The notes below the pieces were generated by a model. It did no database searches, was not told where the DNA came from, and saw only the letters and a program-made list of their open reading frames with translations. 64,000 nucleotides of DNA from Casuarius casuarius (lineage: Eukaryota > Chordata > Aves > Casuariiformes > Casuariidae): the NCBI GenBank assembly GCA_003342895.1, contig PTFA01000547.1:1-64000 (forward strand), in the 5' to 3' direction. Every line of letters starts with the position of its first letter. Within the stretch, counting starts at the first letter, position 1. Both the position numbers and the translations under genes were made by a program. This document shows, piece by piece, positions 11,701 to 25,224 of this stretch.

Positions 11701-13272
11701 GCTGATCCTAACCGTTCCTTTCACCTTCCAGTCATGCTTCCCTCCTAGATCCAGTCTCACCAAAGTCCTTATTTCTCTCCCTTCCCTAGCTTACCTTTTG
11801 TTTCATCTGCATTCAAATCAGGTAACTTCTCTACCATGCATCCAAGTGTCAGGAAAGGAGATGTGGGAACTAATAAACACAGATAGGCACAGCCTTACTT
11901 GCACCCAGAGTAAGAAAGGAGCAGACACTGTCTCAGAACAGAAAAGAGCAGAAAAGTCTCAGCTGTAAAAGTGGGAAGAACCACTCAAGGAATATTGCAC
12001 ACACAACTCTCATTAAGACTACAAGCATCAGACTTGAGAAAGCTTACTGACTGCAGAGTGTTTAAAAAAATGGTTCTGAAACCACTGTCACCACTGAGCA
12101 CACACAAATCACTGTTTTTCAAAAGGCTTATTATTTCTCTAAATTTTGGCAGGCTCCTGCAAAGGTGGAGAAAGACTTATCTGTAACAGGAAGGCTACTT
12201 CCCTGTCAAATGTACCTCCCCAGTTCCTCCTCTAGCACTAGACAGCTGGTGATTTTCAGAGACAAGGTTACAAGAACTTATGTATATTTGAACATGGGCA
12301 AAATAACAACTTCTGGAAGTGTTTAAATGGTTATAGCTAGACTATCCCTCTAAAAGGTCATGCACAGACTGAAGTGGCACCTGGCTTGAAAAATATGGGG
12401 AGGAACAATGACTGTAGGAAGCATCAGGCGACCTTAATAGACAGTGCTATTGACTGTGCTAACATGTTCTCTCCCCTTCTCTCTTTCACATTACTGTACA
12501 CATAGAGTCTAAGTTGGAGCCTAGCATAAACTGTGCAAAAGAAGAACATGTAAATAATAATCTCATGAAAACTTTCAGATTATGCTGGGCAGCTGAATTA
12601 GGAGAAGCTACATGAAACTGTGAGCCCACTGTGCAGCAGTGCATCAGGGCAGGGGAGTTTATCTTAAGATTGCAGCATCCTCTGTGACAGCGCAATATTT
12701 CAGCCACACATCATAATATCCATTGACGTCACCATTGTCAACTTACAATATAGGAGGAGAACAGCCATCCCTTATCCCTGCCCATACAGATATCAGTGGG
12801 CATTTCTGTTTTCAAGGAAGTGTAGTGAATATATCAGATTTCATGAAAAACGCTATTTTCTCCATACATCTCCATACCATCATCAGTTCATAGCTGCTAT
12901 GAGGTAAGGAACTACTACACACAACATGGCCATAAAGAGCACAGCTTTGATCAGATGCCAGACCAGAAGCAACTACAGCATTAGCTTTTCCCTAAACCTG
13001 TTTTCTCTCAGCACCTAGGTAACATATAACTTAGACCACCACTTGCTTTAGATTTTGGCTTATAGTACAGAAAACAAGTAGCACTGTAGGTAATTAAAGC
13101 GACTCCTTATCATTCTGCAGCATAAAACCAGCGCTTGCAGAAAGCAAGATCAGGCACTTAACCTTTCTAAAAACCAGATAATCCAACATGAGAAGACTAC
13201 TGCATACTTAAAAAAACTCAGATCTGCCACTGTAAGACACCAGCATGAGAAGTAGCAGGAGTCATTCCTCAC

Positions 13273-13418
13273 CTTGATCCTACTGACAGCTTCCTGAGCC
13301 TGCATCATTCTCACATTCTTGGAGGGAGTTTTATCTGAAAGGAGTTGAGTAGAGCCAAGGTAATTGGCAGCAAAAATGATTCCATCAATTAAGTCTTCAG
13401 GATCACAAGGTCCAGGAA
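13273..13418 (-). CDS. APBA1: APBA1 coding exon 4: PTB domain, N-terminal half
   Basis: A 146-base exon between acceptor GTGTTACAG|TTCC and donor AAG|GTGAGG. With the G from the previous exon it encodes residues 429-477. It starts [20 protein letters not shown] and continues through [14 protein letters not shown] to [12 protein letters not shown]. This is the first strand and first helix region of the PTB fold, with the typical NYLGSTQ motif. PTB domains of this family bind the YENPTY motif in the cytoplasmic tail of amyloid precursor protein. It enters in phase 1 and leaves in phase 0. Confidence 0.96.
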
Positions 13419-16398
13419 CTGTAACACAGGAAAGAAATCACTGAAGAAAATCATACTGAACCATGGCACAACAGCAGCACTCTGACTACTTGAGCCTGCA
13501 CCTGATGGCTGTAAATGCTCTACTGTGGTTTAGCATGATGACATGGCAACCAGTTCTTTCAAAGGTACAGAATATTGAGCAAATGCTCTCAACATTTCCC
13601 TGGCAGAAGCTGTAATTGTTAATCCAACCCATCTCTCACAATAGCTCATGCTCTTGTGAGGCAGGCATCACCCTTGGGCAAAATAACCTCTGAGAGTTTT
13701 TGCTCTTGCAAAGAGGCTTGGGTATTCAGTTGTTCCCTCCCCCACTACCAATAGCCTTGTAATTTTGACTAGCATAAACACATCACAGTTGAGATACAGT
13801 CACAGACAGAAAGAGGGCTGGAAGGGCATGATTTAAGAACAGCCATCAGCAACTTGCTCACTTGCTTAGTAGCCATAGCTACTACAGCAGGCAAGGAATC
13901 TCCCCAAAGTGCTTTACAGGTGCAACACTTCCCCTTACAGAAAGGACTGGTAGCATCAACTCTCAATTAAGGAAAGTACTTTTATGCCACAGCCCCTTAA
14001 AATTCATGGTTTGTCACAACAAGGACAATGAGTGGAAGAATAAACAAAAATTTTGTTGTTAAATATACAGAGCATGGGCTCTCTTGGGGTGGAAAAAAAA
14101 GCCTATTGTCTTAGTCCTGCAAGATTCTTAATGATTTAACTTCTGTCAGCTTCTGTGGAAAGCTGAAGAAGTATTCAGCACCTAAAAATTTAAGTCTTTA
14201 TAAAACAGTATTTATGAACTTCAGATTTGTGGTGTTTGGAGACTGTATCTACAAAGGATTGGGTATTTCTCCCTAGATGTTAATATTGTCATGATTCAAA
14301 AGGCATGTTGGTTTATGTAAGAAGCTTCTTCTTTTGTTACAAGTAAGGAAAAAGAATCTATGTTCAAGACCAGTGAAAATGCAAATCATTTCAGAGAATT
14401 CTATAAGCGTCAATATTTTGTCACCAAAAATGTAAACTGTTTTTGGTTTTTTTTTTGCCAAGCAAAAAACCTAAAACATCAGAATGGAGTGTTCATCAGT
14501 TCAAGAGTTATCCTCAGATATTTATGTGGTGATGGGGACACAAAGTCTAACATTATTCAGAATGCCAATTTTGTTCTATTTAATAAAGAGATTAACAAGC
14601 GCTCAAAATGAGCATGAATAACCACAGCCCCAAAGAAATATAGGTCATTATTAACTACAGATATATGAAAAAATGTGTAATTTGAGTAGTTAAAATACAC
14701 ATTAACTAATTAGATACTAACTAACTGTATATTAATATAACTATATAACATAACTACATTAATACATGTAAATAATTATATATCTAAACATATTAATAGA
14801 TACATTGTGTGTGTGTGTGTATATATATGTATATAAAAACTACTCAAACCATACACACATACAAGTACATATACAAATCTTAACAGGAGCTTTTGCCTGC
14901 TGTGTTTTTTTTTAAAATACGAAAATGTATAACTAGGAGTTTTGAGATACTCATCTTGAATGTGCAGAATCTGATCAGATACTATGTACCTGGACACCCC
15001 TCAAAATGAACTAGTCACATTCAAGTATATGATCCAAATAAATACATTTTTTCTCTTAGGGAGATTTATGCACCTGGAAGTGCTGCGTATTTGTGCACTT
15101 TTCCAGTCCTGAAACCCCACAGCATTTTAAATGCTGTTATTTGTTACTCTACATTTAAAGGCCTTATCATTACTTCCATTTCCAAACCCTTTTTAGTACA
15201 CTTCTTGATAAAACCACAAAAAACAAATGAAGGTTGAAAGAGGTGCAGATAAGACTTCAGGAAGGAAGCACACTCAAAAATGGAAAAGGAGTGTTCTCTG
15301 CTGTCATTGGAAGTGAACATACACACAGTATGTACATGTTTTTTTAAGCAATTTCCCAAAAGACCAATATCTAAGAAAAGTTCAATTAAAAAAAAAAATT
15401 AAGCGGGGAGGATGCTTTAAGATTGCCCTTGATAGAGAAGGCTGCCTCCTGGAGATGAATTTTAATTCTGAGACTGATCCTTCATTACTGTGTATTTCCA
15501 AAGCTCACTCAACATATGAAATCTACAGTAGCTGACGATCTGGTTATAGATTCCAAAATGTACAGCACATACACTGAACACTAAACCAATGATCAATTTT
15601 ACAGTCTAAAGAGAATGATCATATAATCTTTAAACGCAGCACACTGTAAAGCAATTCAGGGAATTCCAAGACATTCTGAATGAAACACCACATCAGCTTT
15701 ATTTCTGCCATTTTATAAAGCATGGGGCACAACTGCTGTCAGGGCAAAATAGCAAAACAATCTTTGAATTTTCTGTCATACGCTCGTAATGAAGTAACTG
15801 TTACAGCATGCAGTCTCTTTGTATACACAGAATGCAGAATCATACAAAAGCTAACAGAAGCTCATGTAGCAGAAAACCTGCTTTTCACATTGTTCTGAAT
15901 AAGTTTAGCAAGAGCACAAGTGCAACCCTGAGTCTGAGACAGGAAGCTCTATTTAATTAGAGGATAAGTAGCTGTAAAGCCAGGAAGATTTCCTCTCACA
16001 GGCTGGCCAATTAGATTTCAGTGCTGGAGAGATCATTACAGTCTTCTTGCCTAACCTTGTCAGAACAACAGCTCATTGTCCACACACATTCACATGTGCT
16101 GTGTAAATTCCATGAAAAAAGTTTTAGTGGTGTTTTAACTGATACTGATAAAAACCCAGCAGAACTGGGACAGAAAATATGAATGAAATGCTAAAAAATA
16201 AAAGATGTATGTTTCTCAACTTCCAAAAGAGCCTAGTAGGGTTTAGTTCAAGCTCCAGATTGGTCTCAATTTAACCTAAATCAGATCATCCAATCCTCGT
16301 AGTTTTTCTATTCAACAAATAAAAATAAAATTTCATACATTACAAATACTGGAGTTCTTTGGATATATGATAAAATATTTAGAAGTTCTATATCTTAC
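13419..16398 (-). other. APBA1 intron (coding exon 3 to 4), 3.0 kb
   Basis: AT-rich intron. It contains a very AT-rich stretch at about 14690-14840 ending in a short GT/TA microsatellite. Nothing else recognisable. Confidence 0.85.
14807..14835. repeat. Short GT/TA microsatellite
   Basis: A GT dinucleotide run passes directly into a TA run and then TGTATATA, inside a stretch of about 150 bases that is almost all A and T. This is a simple-sequence repeat and probably polymorphic in length. Confidence 0.85.
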
Positions 16399-16438
16399 CT
16401 TCAACATAGGTTGGAAATGAAGCCAAGCTTTTTCTGGA
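16399..16438 (-). CDS. APBA1: APBA1 coding exon 3: start of the PTB domain
   Basis: A 40-base exon, between acceptor TAATTACAG|TCC and donor GAAG|GTAAGA. It encodes SRKSLASFPTYVE (residues 416-428) plus the first base of a Val codon finished by the next exon, so it ends in phase 1. The SLASFPTYVEVPGPC stretch is strongly conserved in the family just before the PTB core. The very short exon would be missed by an ORF search; it was found by matching the expected residues and splice sites. Confidence 0.92.
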
Positions 16439-19400
16439 CTGTAATTAAGACAAACAGGATTTCAAACAGAACAAAGCATGCACCAATATGCATTAAAAAT
16501 TTCTTCATGCCAAAAAAAAAATTAGTCATAGTTATTAGCAAACACAGACTACAGTTTATTAAGAATTATATTACTCTGACTAGTCATTAGAGGCTATTAT
16601 CCCTAAGTACAATATATTGCATTAGCATGTTCATCTATCAGGCAATATGCTGCACTCAGTTTTCAATTACTTGCTGGTGTTCAGTAGCGTATTTCCTGTC
16701 TACCAATCAGTGCTCTGGTTTTACTAACAGCAGAGGTACACAGAAAAATACATCATATCTCCTAGACACTGGATTTTCCAAGTACATATAAACACTTTTA
16801 GAAGTCTGTAAGATGACTCAGTAGTCTGATTACTCATGACTGAAACCATCAGCCCAGTCAGTTAATCGTAAACCAAATTTTTTTTTTATTCATTAGGTCT
16901 GATCTTAAATGTATCCCTCATGTCCTACAGTCTACATATAATTTTCCAAATTTCAACAGGTTAGGCAGTAACCTGTACTCTGTGGGGCAAATGAATTTAG
17001 TAACACTACTCCACCAATTATGTTTACACAAAAAGACACATACACATGCACTTGACTCGGACAGTGAAAACTGAGCAAGGGCATTTATATTTTCCTTACT
17101 GTATCAAGTAAAGAATCTGATAGTCTCAATTTCATAGAAGGTAAACTAACAACAAAAAAATCCCCCTGCCCTGCATTTGTAAATACACAGACTAAAGTAA
17201 TGCCTTATTTCCAACTGTAACTTCTATGAAAGACTCTGTGGGTAACACATCAAACATCTGAAAACTATAACTTCAGTGAGGAAACCATTTTGTTATAGTC
17301 AATAATATACCCACACTGGAAAATGTATCAAAGAATATTCTGTGTGTCAGTGTATAGATGGCAACAGGTGATTAGAAATATATGGTGTTTTCACACATGT
17401 TGCAGATAAAAGTTTTTGATAAACCAAGGATTACAAAGCTTTAAGGAATGTACAGCAGACTGTAAACTCCTCCAATGACTGCTCAATATGGTTGTATTAA
17501 AATAAGATCCAAGTACGATCAGGATAATGTCCAATGTGTTACGCAAGTTCCAGCTGCATTTATACATTCACATATATGCTAAATTATTCTCCTTTATGGC
17601 ACACGACTTACTAGGTTCCATGTGTTAGTGTAAAAAACTGGGAAATCAGGAACGTCACAGTTATGCAACAGGTTAAGTGACTAACCCCATGAGGCTTTTT
17701 CATCTATTATTACAAAGATGTGACAAATAAGTAATATTTTTCAACCAATTACACAGGCCTTGCTATAAAATAAAGCAGCTTGTGTCAGAGAAACAAAATG
17801 TGCATGATGCAGAGAGCAGAGCCTGCACAGCCCTAGAATAGTTGCTGTTCCTTGTGAAAATGACTAAGATGTACTACAAAACAAGGAAAGTTCTCCATCA
17901 GAGAGAGCACTAGCATAAATGAAGTTGTCACTAAACACTGACCTCCTACTGCCAAGCCATTTAATGGAAATCAACTGCTGTGAGGACACAGATAATTATT
18001 TTCAAATTAGGAGAAGCTGCTCTGCAGCTCTTCTATCTGCAATGACTATTTTTACTGGACCTCCTATACAGACTCCAACAATTGTGTTCAGTTGCTACTG
18101 ATGTTTTGCTATGAGGAAAATTGAATGTCTGGACTGTTAACAAGCCTAGAGAACAAATCCACCGCATGCTTGAGAAAAACAGAGACAACTTACCCACAGG
18201 AATGCCCTTTCCAAAGTACACTTTTTACATAAACAGGCTCAAGACCTGCCCAAAGTTTGTAATTACAAGTTTGACAACTACTCAACAATCTGACTAGTTA
18301 ATACAAATCCCTTCCAAGATAAAACAGTGTAAACTAACATCAGTATATGCTTTTACTGCAAAAGCTCTACATACAAACAATTTTTTTTTTTTTTTTTATT
18401 ACTGACATCAAAAGACGTTCTGCTAAGACCATGGCAACAGCAAGGTAAAGTTACTGAAAAAAAGGAAATCTACACCTTCTCATTTTACATACCCATGAAT
18501 AATGAAATAGCTAGATCATTAATGTTTTATTACTCTTGTTAATCTCGTTGCCTTTCAGCCAAGTATTATAACGTCTGTACTTTAAAAATGGTTTTGTTAA
18601 GACCTAAAAGCTGTTCCCAAAAATAATTAGGCTGCTTTGTCATTGTTACTTTTGCAAGTGAAGTACTAAAGCAGAGCACTATTGCTTATCTGAGGAAAAT
18701 AAACAGCCTGACACACCCTACTGTGAAATCTGTTTTACTACTTCTAATACTACATATGGTCACATACTAAAGACTGAAATGAGTAGCATCTTGATATTTT
18801 TTTTCTTTGAGTATGTTTAATGATATCTAATGGTCAGAATATGCATAAAGTGACAAAATAAGTAAAGTAAAGAAAGCAAAAGGCTAGAACAAGCTCAGAA
18901 TATTGCAGACAAATATGTAAAGACACAGACCACTGTTGAAGGCTTTGGCACAGAAGAAATTAAGAATTTCTTGTCTTAGGACTTTTGAAAGCCTCCATCA
19001 TCTTCTAAATGCAAACATAAACTGGCACAAATATATATATGTTAAAAGCTTTTTTACCCCTTGATGATAACAAAAGAAAAAGCATGGACTACTATTTAGT
19101 GACTGAATTTTAATCAGTATTTCCAGCAATAGTAGCCCAGCTTTGTCATGCTGGAAGGTAACTCATGCATTGCTATCCCTAACAATATGGTATCTTGTTA
19201 GCTACTGTGACTAATGGTTTCCAAGATTCTTCTCCACTTTAGATTTATTAAAGTTTAAAAAGCAAAAAACTCAGATATTTGCAGCTTTTGCTGCCTACAG
19301 AGCCAGCCAGTCTACACTGATCTAAATATTTTTTAAACGACAAATTATTTCCTTTTCACACCGTGAGAAGTTCCACTTAGATAATCTCATTTTGTTCTGG

Positions 19401-19994
19401 GGGAACTATTGCAGGGTGAAAAGCTCTCAGATGAGTTTAAAAAGGAGGCGAGGGGGGATTTAGCTTGATTTTGAGGAGCCTGGAGTCAGGAACTGCTAAA
19501 TCCTGACTGTGAACCACGGTTACCAAATCACTTAGTTCTTCCAACAGGTCAGCTTGTATAAAAGTAATATGGTAAGCAGCAAAAATTACTACCTGATTAG
19601 TTTTTATTTAAGCAAGCTTATTCACCTTGCTGAGAAACATTATTTTCTTTGCGGGAAGACATTCTGCAGGATTTAAAAAAGGGCTCCTTCCATTCGCCTC
19701 TAATACAGAGGTCACGTTGGCTGTTCTGCAGTAAGTCAATACCTCCCAGCCTGTCAAGCGAACTTTGTGGCAGCCAAACATAGGATCAGAAACACGATGA
19801 TGAACAGCCGTAAGTATGTTAGAGAGTCAGACAGCCAGGCAAGCACACGGGAAGGGAACTGCAAACCCGTTTTTCAGGTTTGTCACAGTTTTGGTTAGGA
19901 GAGAAGGGACTGCACAGACACAAGGGGGCAAGGAAAACAAGCAGGCATCAGCAGCAAGAACAAGACTGCGGCTTTTAGAAAGATTTCACTCTAC
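16439..19994 (-). other. APBA1 intron (coding exon 2 to 3), 3.6 kb
   Basis: AT-rich intron with a 17-base T run at 18381-18397. I see no coding region, RNA gene or recognisable transposon in it. Confidence 0.85.
18381..18397. repeat. Poly-T run
   Basis: Seventeen consecutive T in an intron; a simple homopolymer. Confidence 0.85.
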
Positions 19995-20093
19995 CTCTTT
20001 ATTAGTGGAGGGCTCTGCTGTACTGCAGACATCCTGATGATGTTGCCTACTTGATTCAGCACCCCGGAGTGAAGAGGAATCAGGAGATAGAGA
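19995..20093 (-). CDS. APBA1: APBA1 coding exon 2: Ser-rich linker
   Basis: A 99-base exon (33 codons, phase 0 at both ends) for residues 383-415. The acceptor is ...ACCATATCTAG|TCT after a T-rich tract, and the donor is GAG|GTAGAG. It reads SLSPDSSSLRGAESS and ends AEPSTNKE. The human exon has the same length class and shares GAESS and STNKE, but the middle (RQHHQDVCS) differs. The segment links the CASK-binding region to the PTB domain and looks disordered. It was found through the conserved end NKE followed by a donor. No known domain lies inside it. Confidence 0.88.
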
Positions 20094-20956
20094 CTAGATA
20101 TGGTAAGAAAATAAAATTAAATAATTTGAGTGACCAATGTAGAAATATCTCTCATTTTAATTTGGCAGTGGGAATAAGAAATGAGAAAAAACAAAACCAG
20201 GACAAACATTTTCTGAATTGTTATAGCCTTTCCTTTTTATTGCAATGATCACACACACAGTCTAGTGTGATATTGAGACTTATCTAAACACCTAAATCTT
20301 TACAGAAAACTTTTTCATTGTCAATAATCTATTAAATTAAGCAGGTTGAAACATTAATAGCTGCCCTCAGTGGTAAACACCACTCACCCAAAAAGTGTGA
20401 CACAAAACCTTATCTTGTGTGGCAGAAAGAAGACTTGCACTTTTTGTCAGCCATTCAATTAAGTTGCAGTTACAGTACCTTCACTTGCACAAGTGCACAC
20501 ATACTGCAATGCAGGCGAATTATCCTATGGGTTAACTGAACGTTGCAAACAATTTGTCCTAACATTCTAGAAAGGAAAAAAAGGACAAAGCCATCAAGAT
20601 GGAAGTAAATTGTGATGACAGATCAGTGAAGTGACCATGATCAGAAAACAGGGATTCAGCTAAAGTTTATTTTTCTTAATTGACAAGTAGGGGGCAGCTC
20701 AAACTGTGACTTTTCCCTTTAACAAGTATAAAGTCTATCAGGTATGATTTGCCTAAAGTTTTAGACTAATCTAAGCAGAGGTAGGCCACAGAAGTTGTCC
20801 ATAAATGTTTTCCCATGGACTTAAATAACTTTTATAAATATACTGAGTAATACCTAGATGTACCAATTAAGATCTATGCTTCCTCATTCTAGACATTGCA
20901 TAAACAGAAACTATTTCTGTTTCATACTGTGATCTTAGTATTTCACATATTCTCTA

Positions 20957-21151
20957 NNNNNNNNNNNNNNNNNNNNNNNNNNNNNNNNNNNNNNNNNNNN
21001 NNNNNNNNNNNNNNNNNNNNNNNNNNNNNNNNNNNNNNNNNNNNNNNNNNNNNNNNNNNNNNNNNNNNNNNNNNNNNNNNNNNNNNNNNNNNNNNNNNNN
21101 NNNNNNNNNNNNNNNNNNNNNNNNNNNNNNNNNNNNNNNNNNNNNNNNNNN
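20957..21151. other. Assembly gap, 195 N
   Basis: A run of N in the intron between coding exons 1 and 2. An A-rich low-complexity stretch follows on the right, which may have caused the break. No expected APBA1 coding residue is missing, so the gap does not hide a conserved coding exon of the known protein. Confidence 0.98.
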
Positions 21152-22079
21152 AAAAAAAAGGTTTAAAAAACCCCAAAACAAAAAAACAGCACAGAAAGCA
21201 AGTACCATGAAATTTATATCTCTGTGTGACCTGTCAGCAAATATCTTGGCAAGCCAGTATGGGAAAGGCTGTTGAATAATAGCTGATTCCTAATGAATGC
21301 TGCTAACACTGAAAAGCCATAGCTAGGTATGTAAAGTCGAGAGCAGGGAGAATTGTAGTGCAAATATGACACAAGAGCATGGAATTAATGAAGGATACCA
21401 AGATGTAGAACAGTATAAAGCTTTAACCCAGCAGGTGTTTCAAAAGCAGATCTTTCGGAGGTACTCGCAAAACACGTCAGTGCACCAACCACACTACGAA
21501 TTTTCAAAGAAAGCTTTAGCATTTAGTTATCAAGCTGGGCTTTTAGCTCAGCAGCCCTGCAATTCTTCAGTCTCCTCTGATGTAGGAAGTTTGGTCCCAG
21601 CCTTCCCAACTCAACAGTTTATCACTGACTGTAAAACAATCAAATCGTACTTTTCTAGTTTCATAAGCAATTACACAACATGGCTCTTCTCTACGCCAAC
21701 TAGTGTTATCAAATACAGCTACGCTTCTGGGGCTCTGAGCTGGCAGCAGCTCTCATCTAGGAGCTCCTTCCTTCCTGCTATGTCTCCACTCCAGCTGGCA
21801 CACTGAGTTGTTCTGTGAAATACCTGGCTACAAAAATCTAAGTTCTGCAAGTTTCTCTAAACAGATATTCAACAAAACAAAAAAATAAAATCCCCCCCCC
21901 TTTTTTTTTTTACACTCTCATTCCTTTACAAGGCCTATCCTCAATACTCTCTAAGTATTAAGATTATACTTAACTATACTTAATAAAGGCTACCAAAAAA
22001 TTAGGAAGCAACTCCTTGTACACATGTATACTGGGTTCAACAGCAGTCCTTGTATCAACCTATGTTTTGAATCGCAACT

Positions 22080-22270
22080 GCGGGTCAGAAGGGAGATAGG
22101 TACCTGACAGACCTGCCTGCGCTGTCAAGCTGTAGGACTGCTGCTTAGAGCCCCGGCACTCACACGGGAGCTTTGCGAGAGCTACGGGCTCCCTGACTTG
22201 CTGCATAACCACCTGAGCGCTACGGCTCCACAGTGACTCAGCCGCACAAAGAGCAGTTCCTACAGTGCTC
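22080..22270. promoter_or_regulatory. GC-richer intronic patch with AP-1-like site (candidate element)
   Basis: About 190 bases are richer in GC and CpG than the flanks. They contain CACCTGAG (E-box core) and TGACTCAGC (AP-1/MAF-like) near 22210-22242. There is no open frame of note. A regulatory role is only inferred from composition and motifs. Confidence 0.2.
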
Positions 22271-25224
22271 CCCTTCCCGCTAGTTACATAATACCACTAT
22301 GTTAGGTTTAAATATAAAGGTGCAAAATACTACCCACCTATGGCATTAGCATATTCTAAGACTGAGCTTTAAATAGTAAACAAAGAAGCAAGGCATGTGA
22401 TCTTTCAGAATCCAATGTTTCTACAAAAAAAGTTCTTTAAAACGCCTGAAAGCTCTTGCCTTCACACACTGAAATAATAATAATAATTTCTCATTTACAT
22501 TAGCTGCTGATGTTTATAAATTATGCATGGTTTAAAATTTATTAACAGTTACTGCAGTAGCTTTACAAATATCCTTACCAAGCTATTTCCATTTACAAAG
22601 TATCAACATTAAGCAACCCCCTGAATGGTCACACAGCAGCTTTCTACGTAGTGTCTGAATGTCTGCTGAAAATTTTCATGAAAAACTATTCTGCCCCAAA
22701 TCAAAAATACCCACACCAAACATCACACAGGCTACACAGTTTGCTACATGACATGAAACGACAGCTGTCCCCCAAAATGTTTGTACATGAAAGTTCAGTC
22801 TTCAAAGAATAGACAGGTTTTTTTCTGCATCAAAACGCAAACTAAGAGGTACAACATAAAATGTACAAGCAACGGATGTAATCAAAATCTGAAAGTAGCT
22901 TTTATACCACCAACAAATATTTTGTTTAATGATAGTGGATAGACAACTTCCACAGCTACTCAAAACACTATAAATTGAAGTCTAAAATAAAGGTCCAGTA
23001 CTGCTTCATTATCTGTTAACAGAACAGTTGTAGAAGCCTAACAAAAACTCCGTCAGGACAAAACCAATAAATGAATGTGAAGTATGCTGTTACTACCCTG
23101 CAAAGGTCCATTAATGGAATTACAAAGTGTTTTCTAAAATGCGACAATAATAAAAAGTACCGGTAACCTCGTTTCTCCTCTCTGAAGATCTACTTACATT
23201 CCTCTTACGATACTCAACTTGGTACATCCAAAAATTCTCCATCTCAGTTTTGGCCTTGTTTGATTCTAACTACCATGCAACTTGCTTCACCGGAGAATCT
23301 CTCGCTGCTCGTGTGCGGTGGGGTTTAGTGGCAGAGCTTGTAATCAGAGAGGCAAGAGCTTGTGTTGCACCTAACCTATCCAGGTCAATCCACCTGGCTA
23401 CTCAACACCCCGTGTAGACAAACACAACTGATACTAAAACACCTTCAAATACAACCATCTCACTTGCTTCAGGAAAGCACTGTTGTTTTCCTATTCTTAG
23501 CAGCAGTGTTTCTGAAAACCACATAATCTAGTGAGTCACACTGTCATACGCAAGGCTGTGACAGAGAGGATGAAATCAACAAATACTTAAGCAAAACAGG
23601 GTTTACTCAAGCCAAAGCCCATTATTTACATGGAAAAAATTCCCATCCTTAGGTTTCTGGGCAGAGAAGTGGCAATGGGGTTATTCTGTCCACCAGGTCA
23701 ACAGAGACGAGGGGACGAAGCTTTTGAATTGATTTGATTTCCGTGACTAGAAGTCTTCTGAGAGGCACCCATATACCCCAGGTACAGGTCAAAGTTTTGT
23801 GAGTTTCAGATCCCACAACTAAGTATTAGTCAGATCCATGATTTCACAAGCAGGGCCCAGTACAGCACAGCTATGGCAATAAATCTGTTAAGTTTTAGTC
23901 TGAATTTCCTTCAAAGTGCCTCAGTGTTTATGTTGTTAGAAGTGCAGGAAAAACAATCTGAGAAGCTCAGGTGCTTTCTGAACAGCACCACATTCAATTA
24001 ACTGCTTTGTAGTCTCATTTACATTCTAGCATTAAACCATCTTTCTTTCAGGAGGAGAAAGACGAAAGAAAATGCACCTGCACTCACAGCTAAGGTTTTA
24101 AGCAAGCAATCCATCATCCTTGTCCTTTCTCAGGGCTTGATCCAAAGTCTGCATCATGGAGGTCAACAGGAGTCAGCCCATCAACTTAACAGATGCTGGA
24201 CTAGGAGAAGGTCATTTCCGTGTCATTTCCAGATAAGCAGTATGATACGCACACTCTGCTCACCTTCAGAAGGACACAAAACAAATTCTGTCTGATGAAG
24301 AGAATTACATGATGATATGAATGTATACCTTGGCCTTCCTCAACCATCCCCTCATCTGCTTCATTAATTCAAAGAATGATACCACAAATCAGATTATCAC
24401 ATTTTGAGAGTATGGACTTTCTTTCGCATTTCCTTTGTAAGGATCCAGTAGAAAAAGTAGCTCTTTGAACACTAAGAGCTATGTGAATTCAAGTCCATAA
24501 CCTGTGGGCCACAAGTCTGTGACCTGTGGCACCTGTATACATTTATGATATATATTTTGAGTCAAATCTTTGTCTAACTGTCATAATCCAAACATGGGAG
24601 ATGAAAGTACCAAGAAAGAAATGTGGTTTTATTTCTTTTTGTGCCTAATGTAGAACAGCTAGCTCAGTTAAAAAAAAAGATTATTTTGCATATCAAATAT
24701 GGAAAAATTCTTTCTCTTGGGAAGTTTCTAGTACAGGATAAAATGAGGTTTATAAGCAGAGCTGTTACACAGAAAAACATAAATCTCTTGATACAAGCAA
24801 CCTACCTTCTGCTCTTACTTACCACTAGCTAGACTGACTGCTATCTGGCAGAAGTTAAAGTCTGTTTGCCAAAGCTGCCAATAATGTTGCAGAATGTCCA
24901 CCGTGATATGAACAGCTGGCATTCTGTTCACTAAAAACTACAGTGAGACTATTAGCATATGTTCATAGCTGTTAGATGGTGAAAGTTAAAAGCTGCATTA
25001 AGTTAAACGTGGTGTTAAAAATGGAGGTTTTGAAAAAAACAAAACAACCCTCAATATTATTATGCACACACACACATATGGCACTATGGAATTTAATTTA
25101 TAATTGTGACATAAGGACAGCATTCAAGTTTGTCTTGTGTTTAAAACGGTGGTGCAACTGTGCCTGTGTTCATACTCAGTGCACTTGTCCATCAGTTTCC
25201 CAGATGGTCGAGGCACTCCCCAGC

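Larger units (their letters stand above)
8052..13272 (-). other. APBA1 intron (coding exon 4 to 5), 5.2 kb
   Basis: It contains one undetermined base (8322), a 16-base T run at 8339-8354, a coding-like but unassigned minus-strand segment at about 8540-8767, and a pyrimidine-rich stretch at about 11560-11830. No gene recognised. Confidence 0.85.

Noticed and set aside
20943..21210. Open frames crossing the assembly gap
   Set aside because: They consist mainly of unknown residues from the N run and carry no information.
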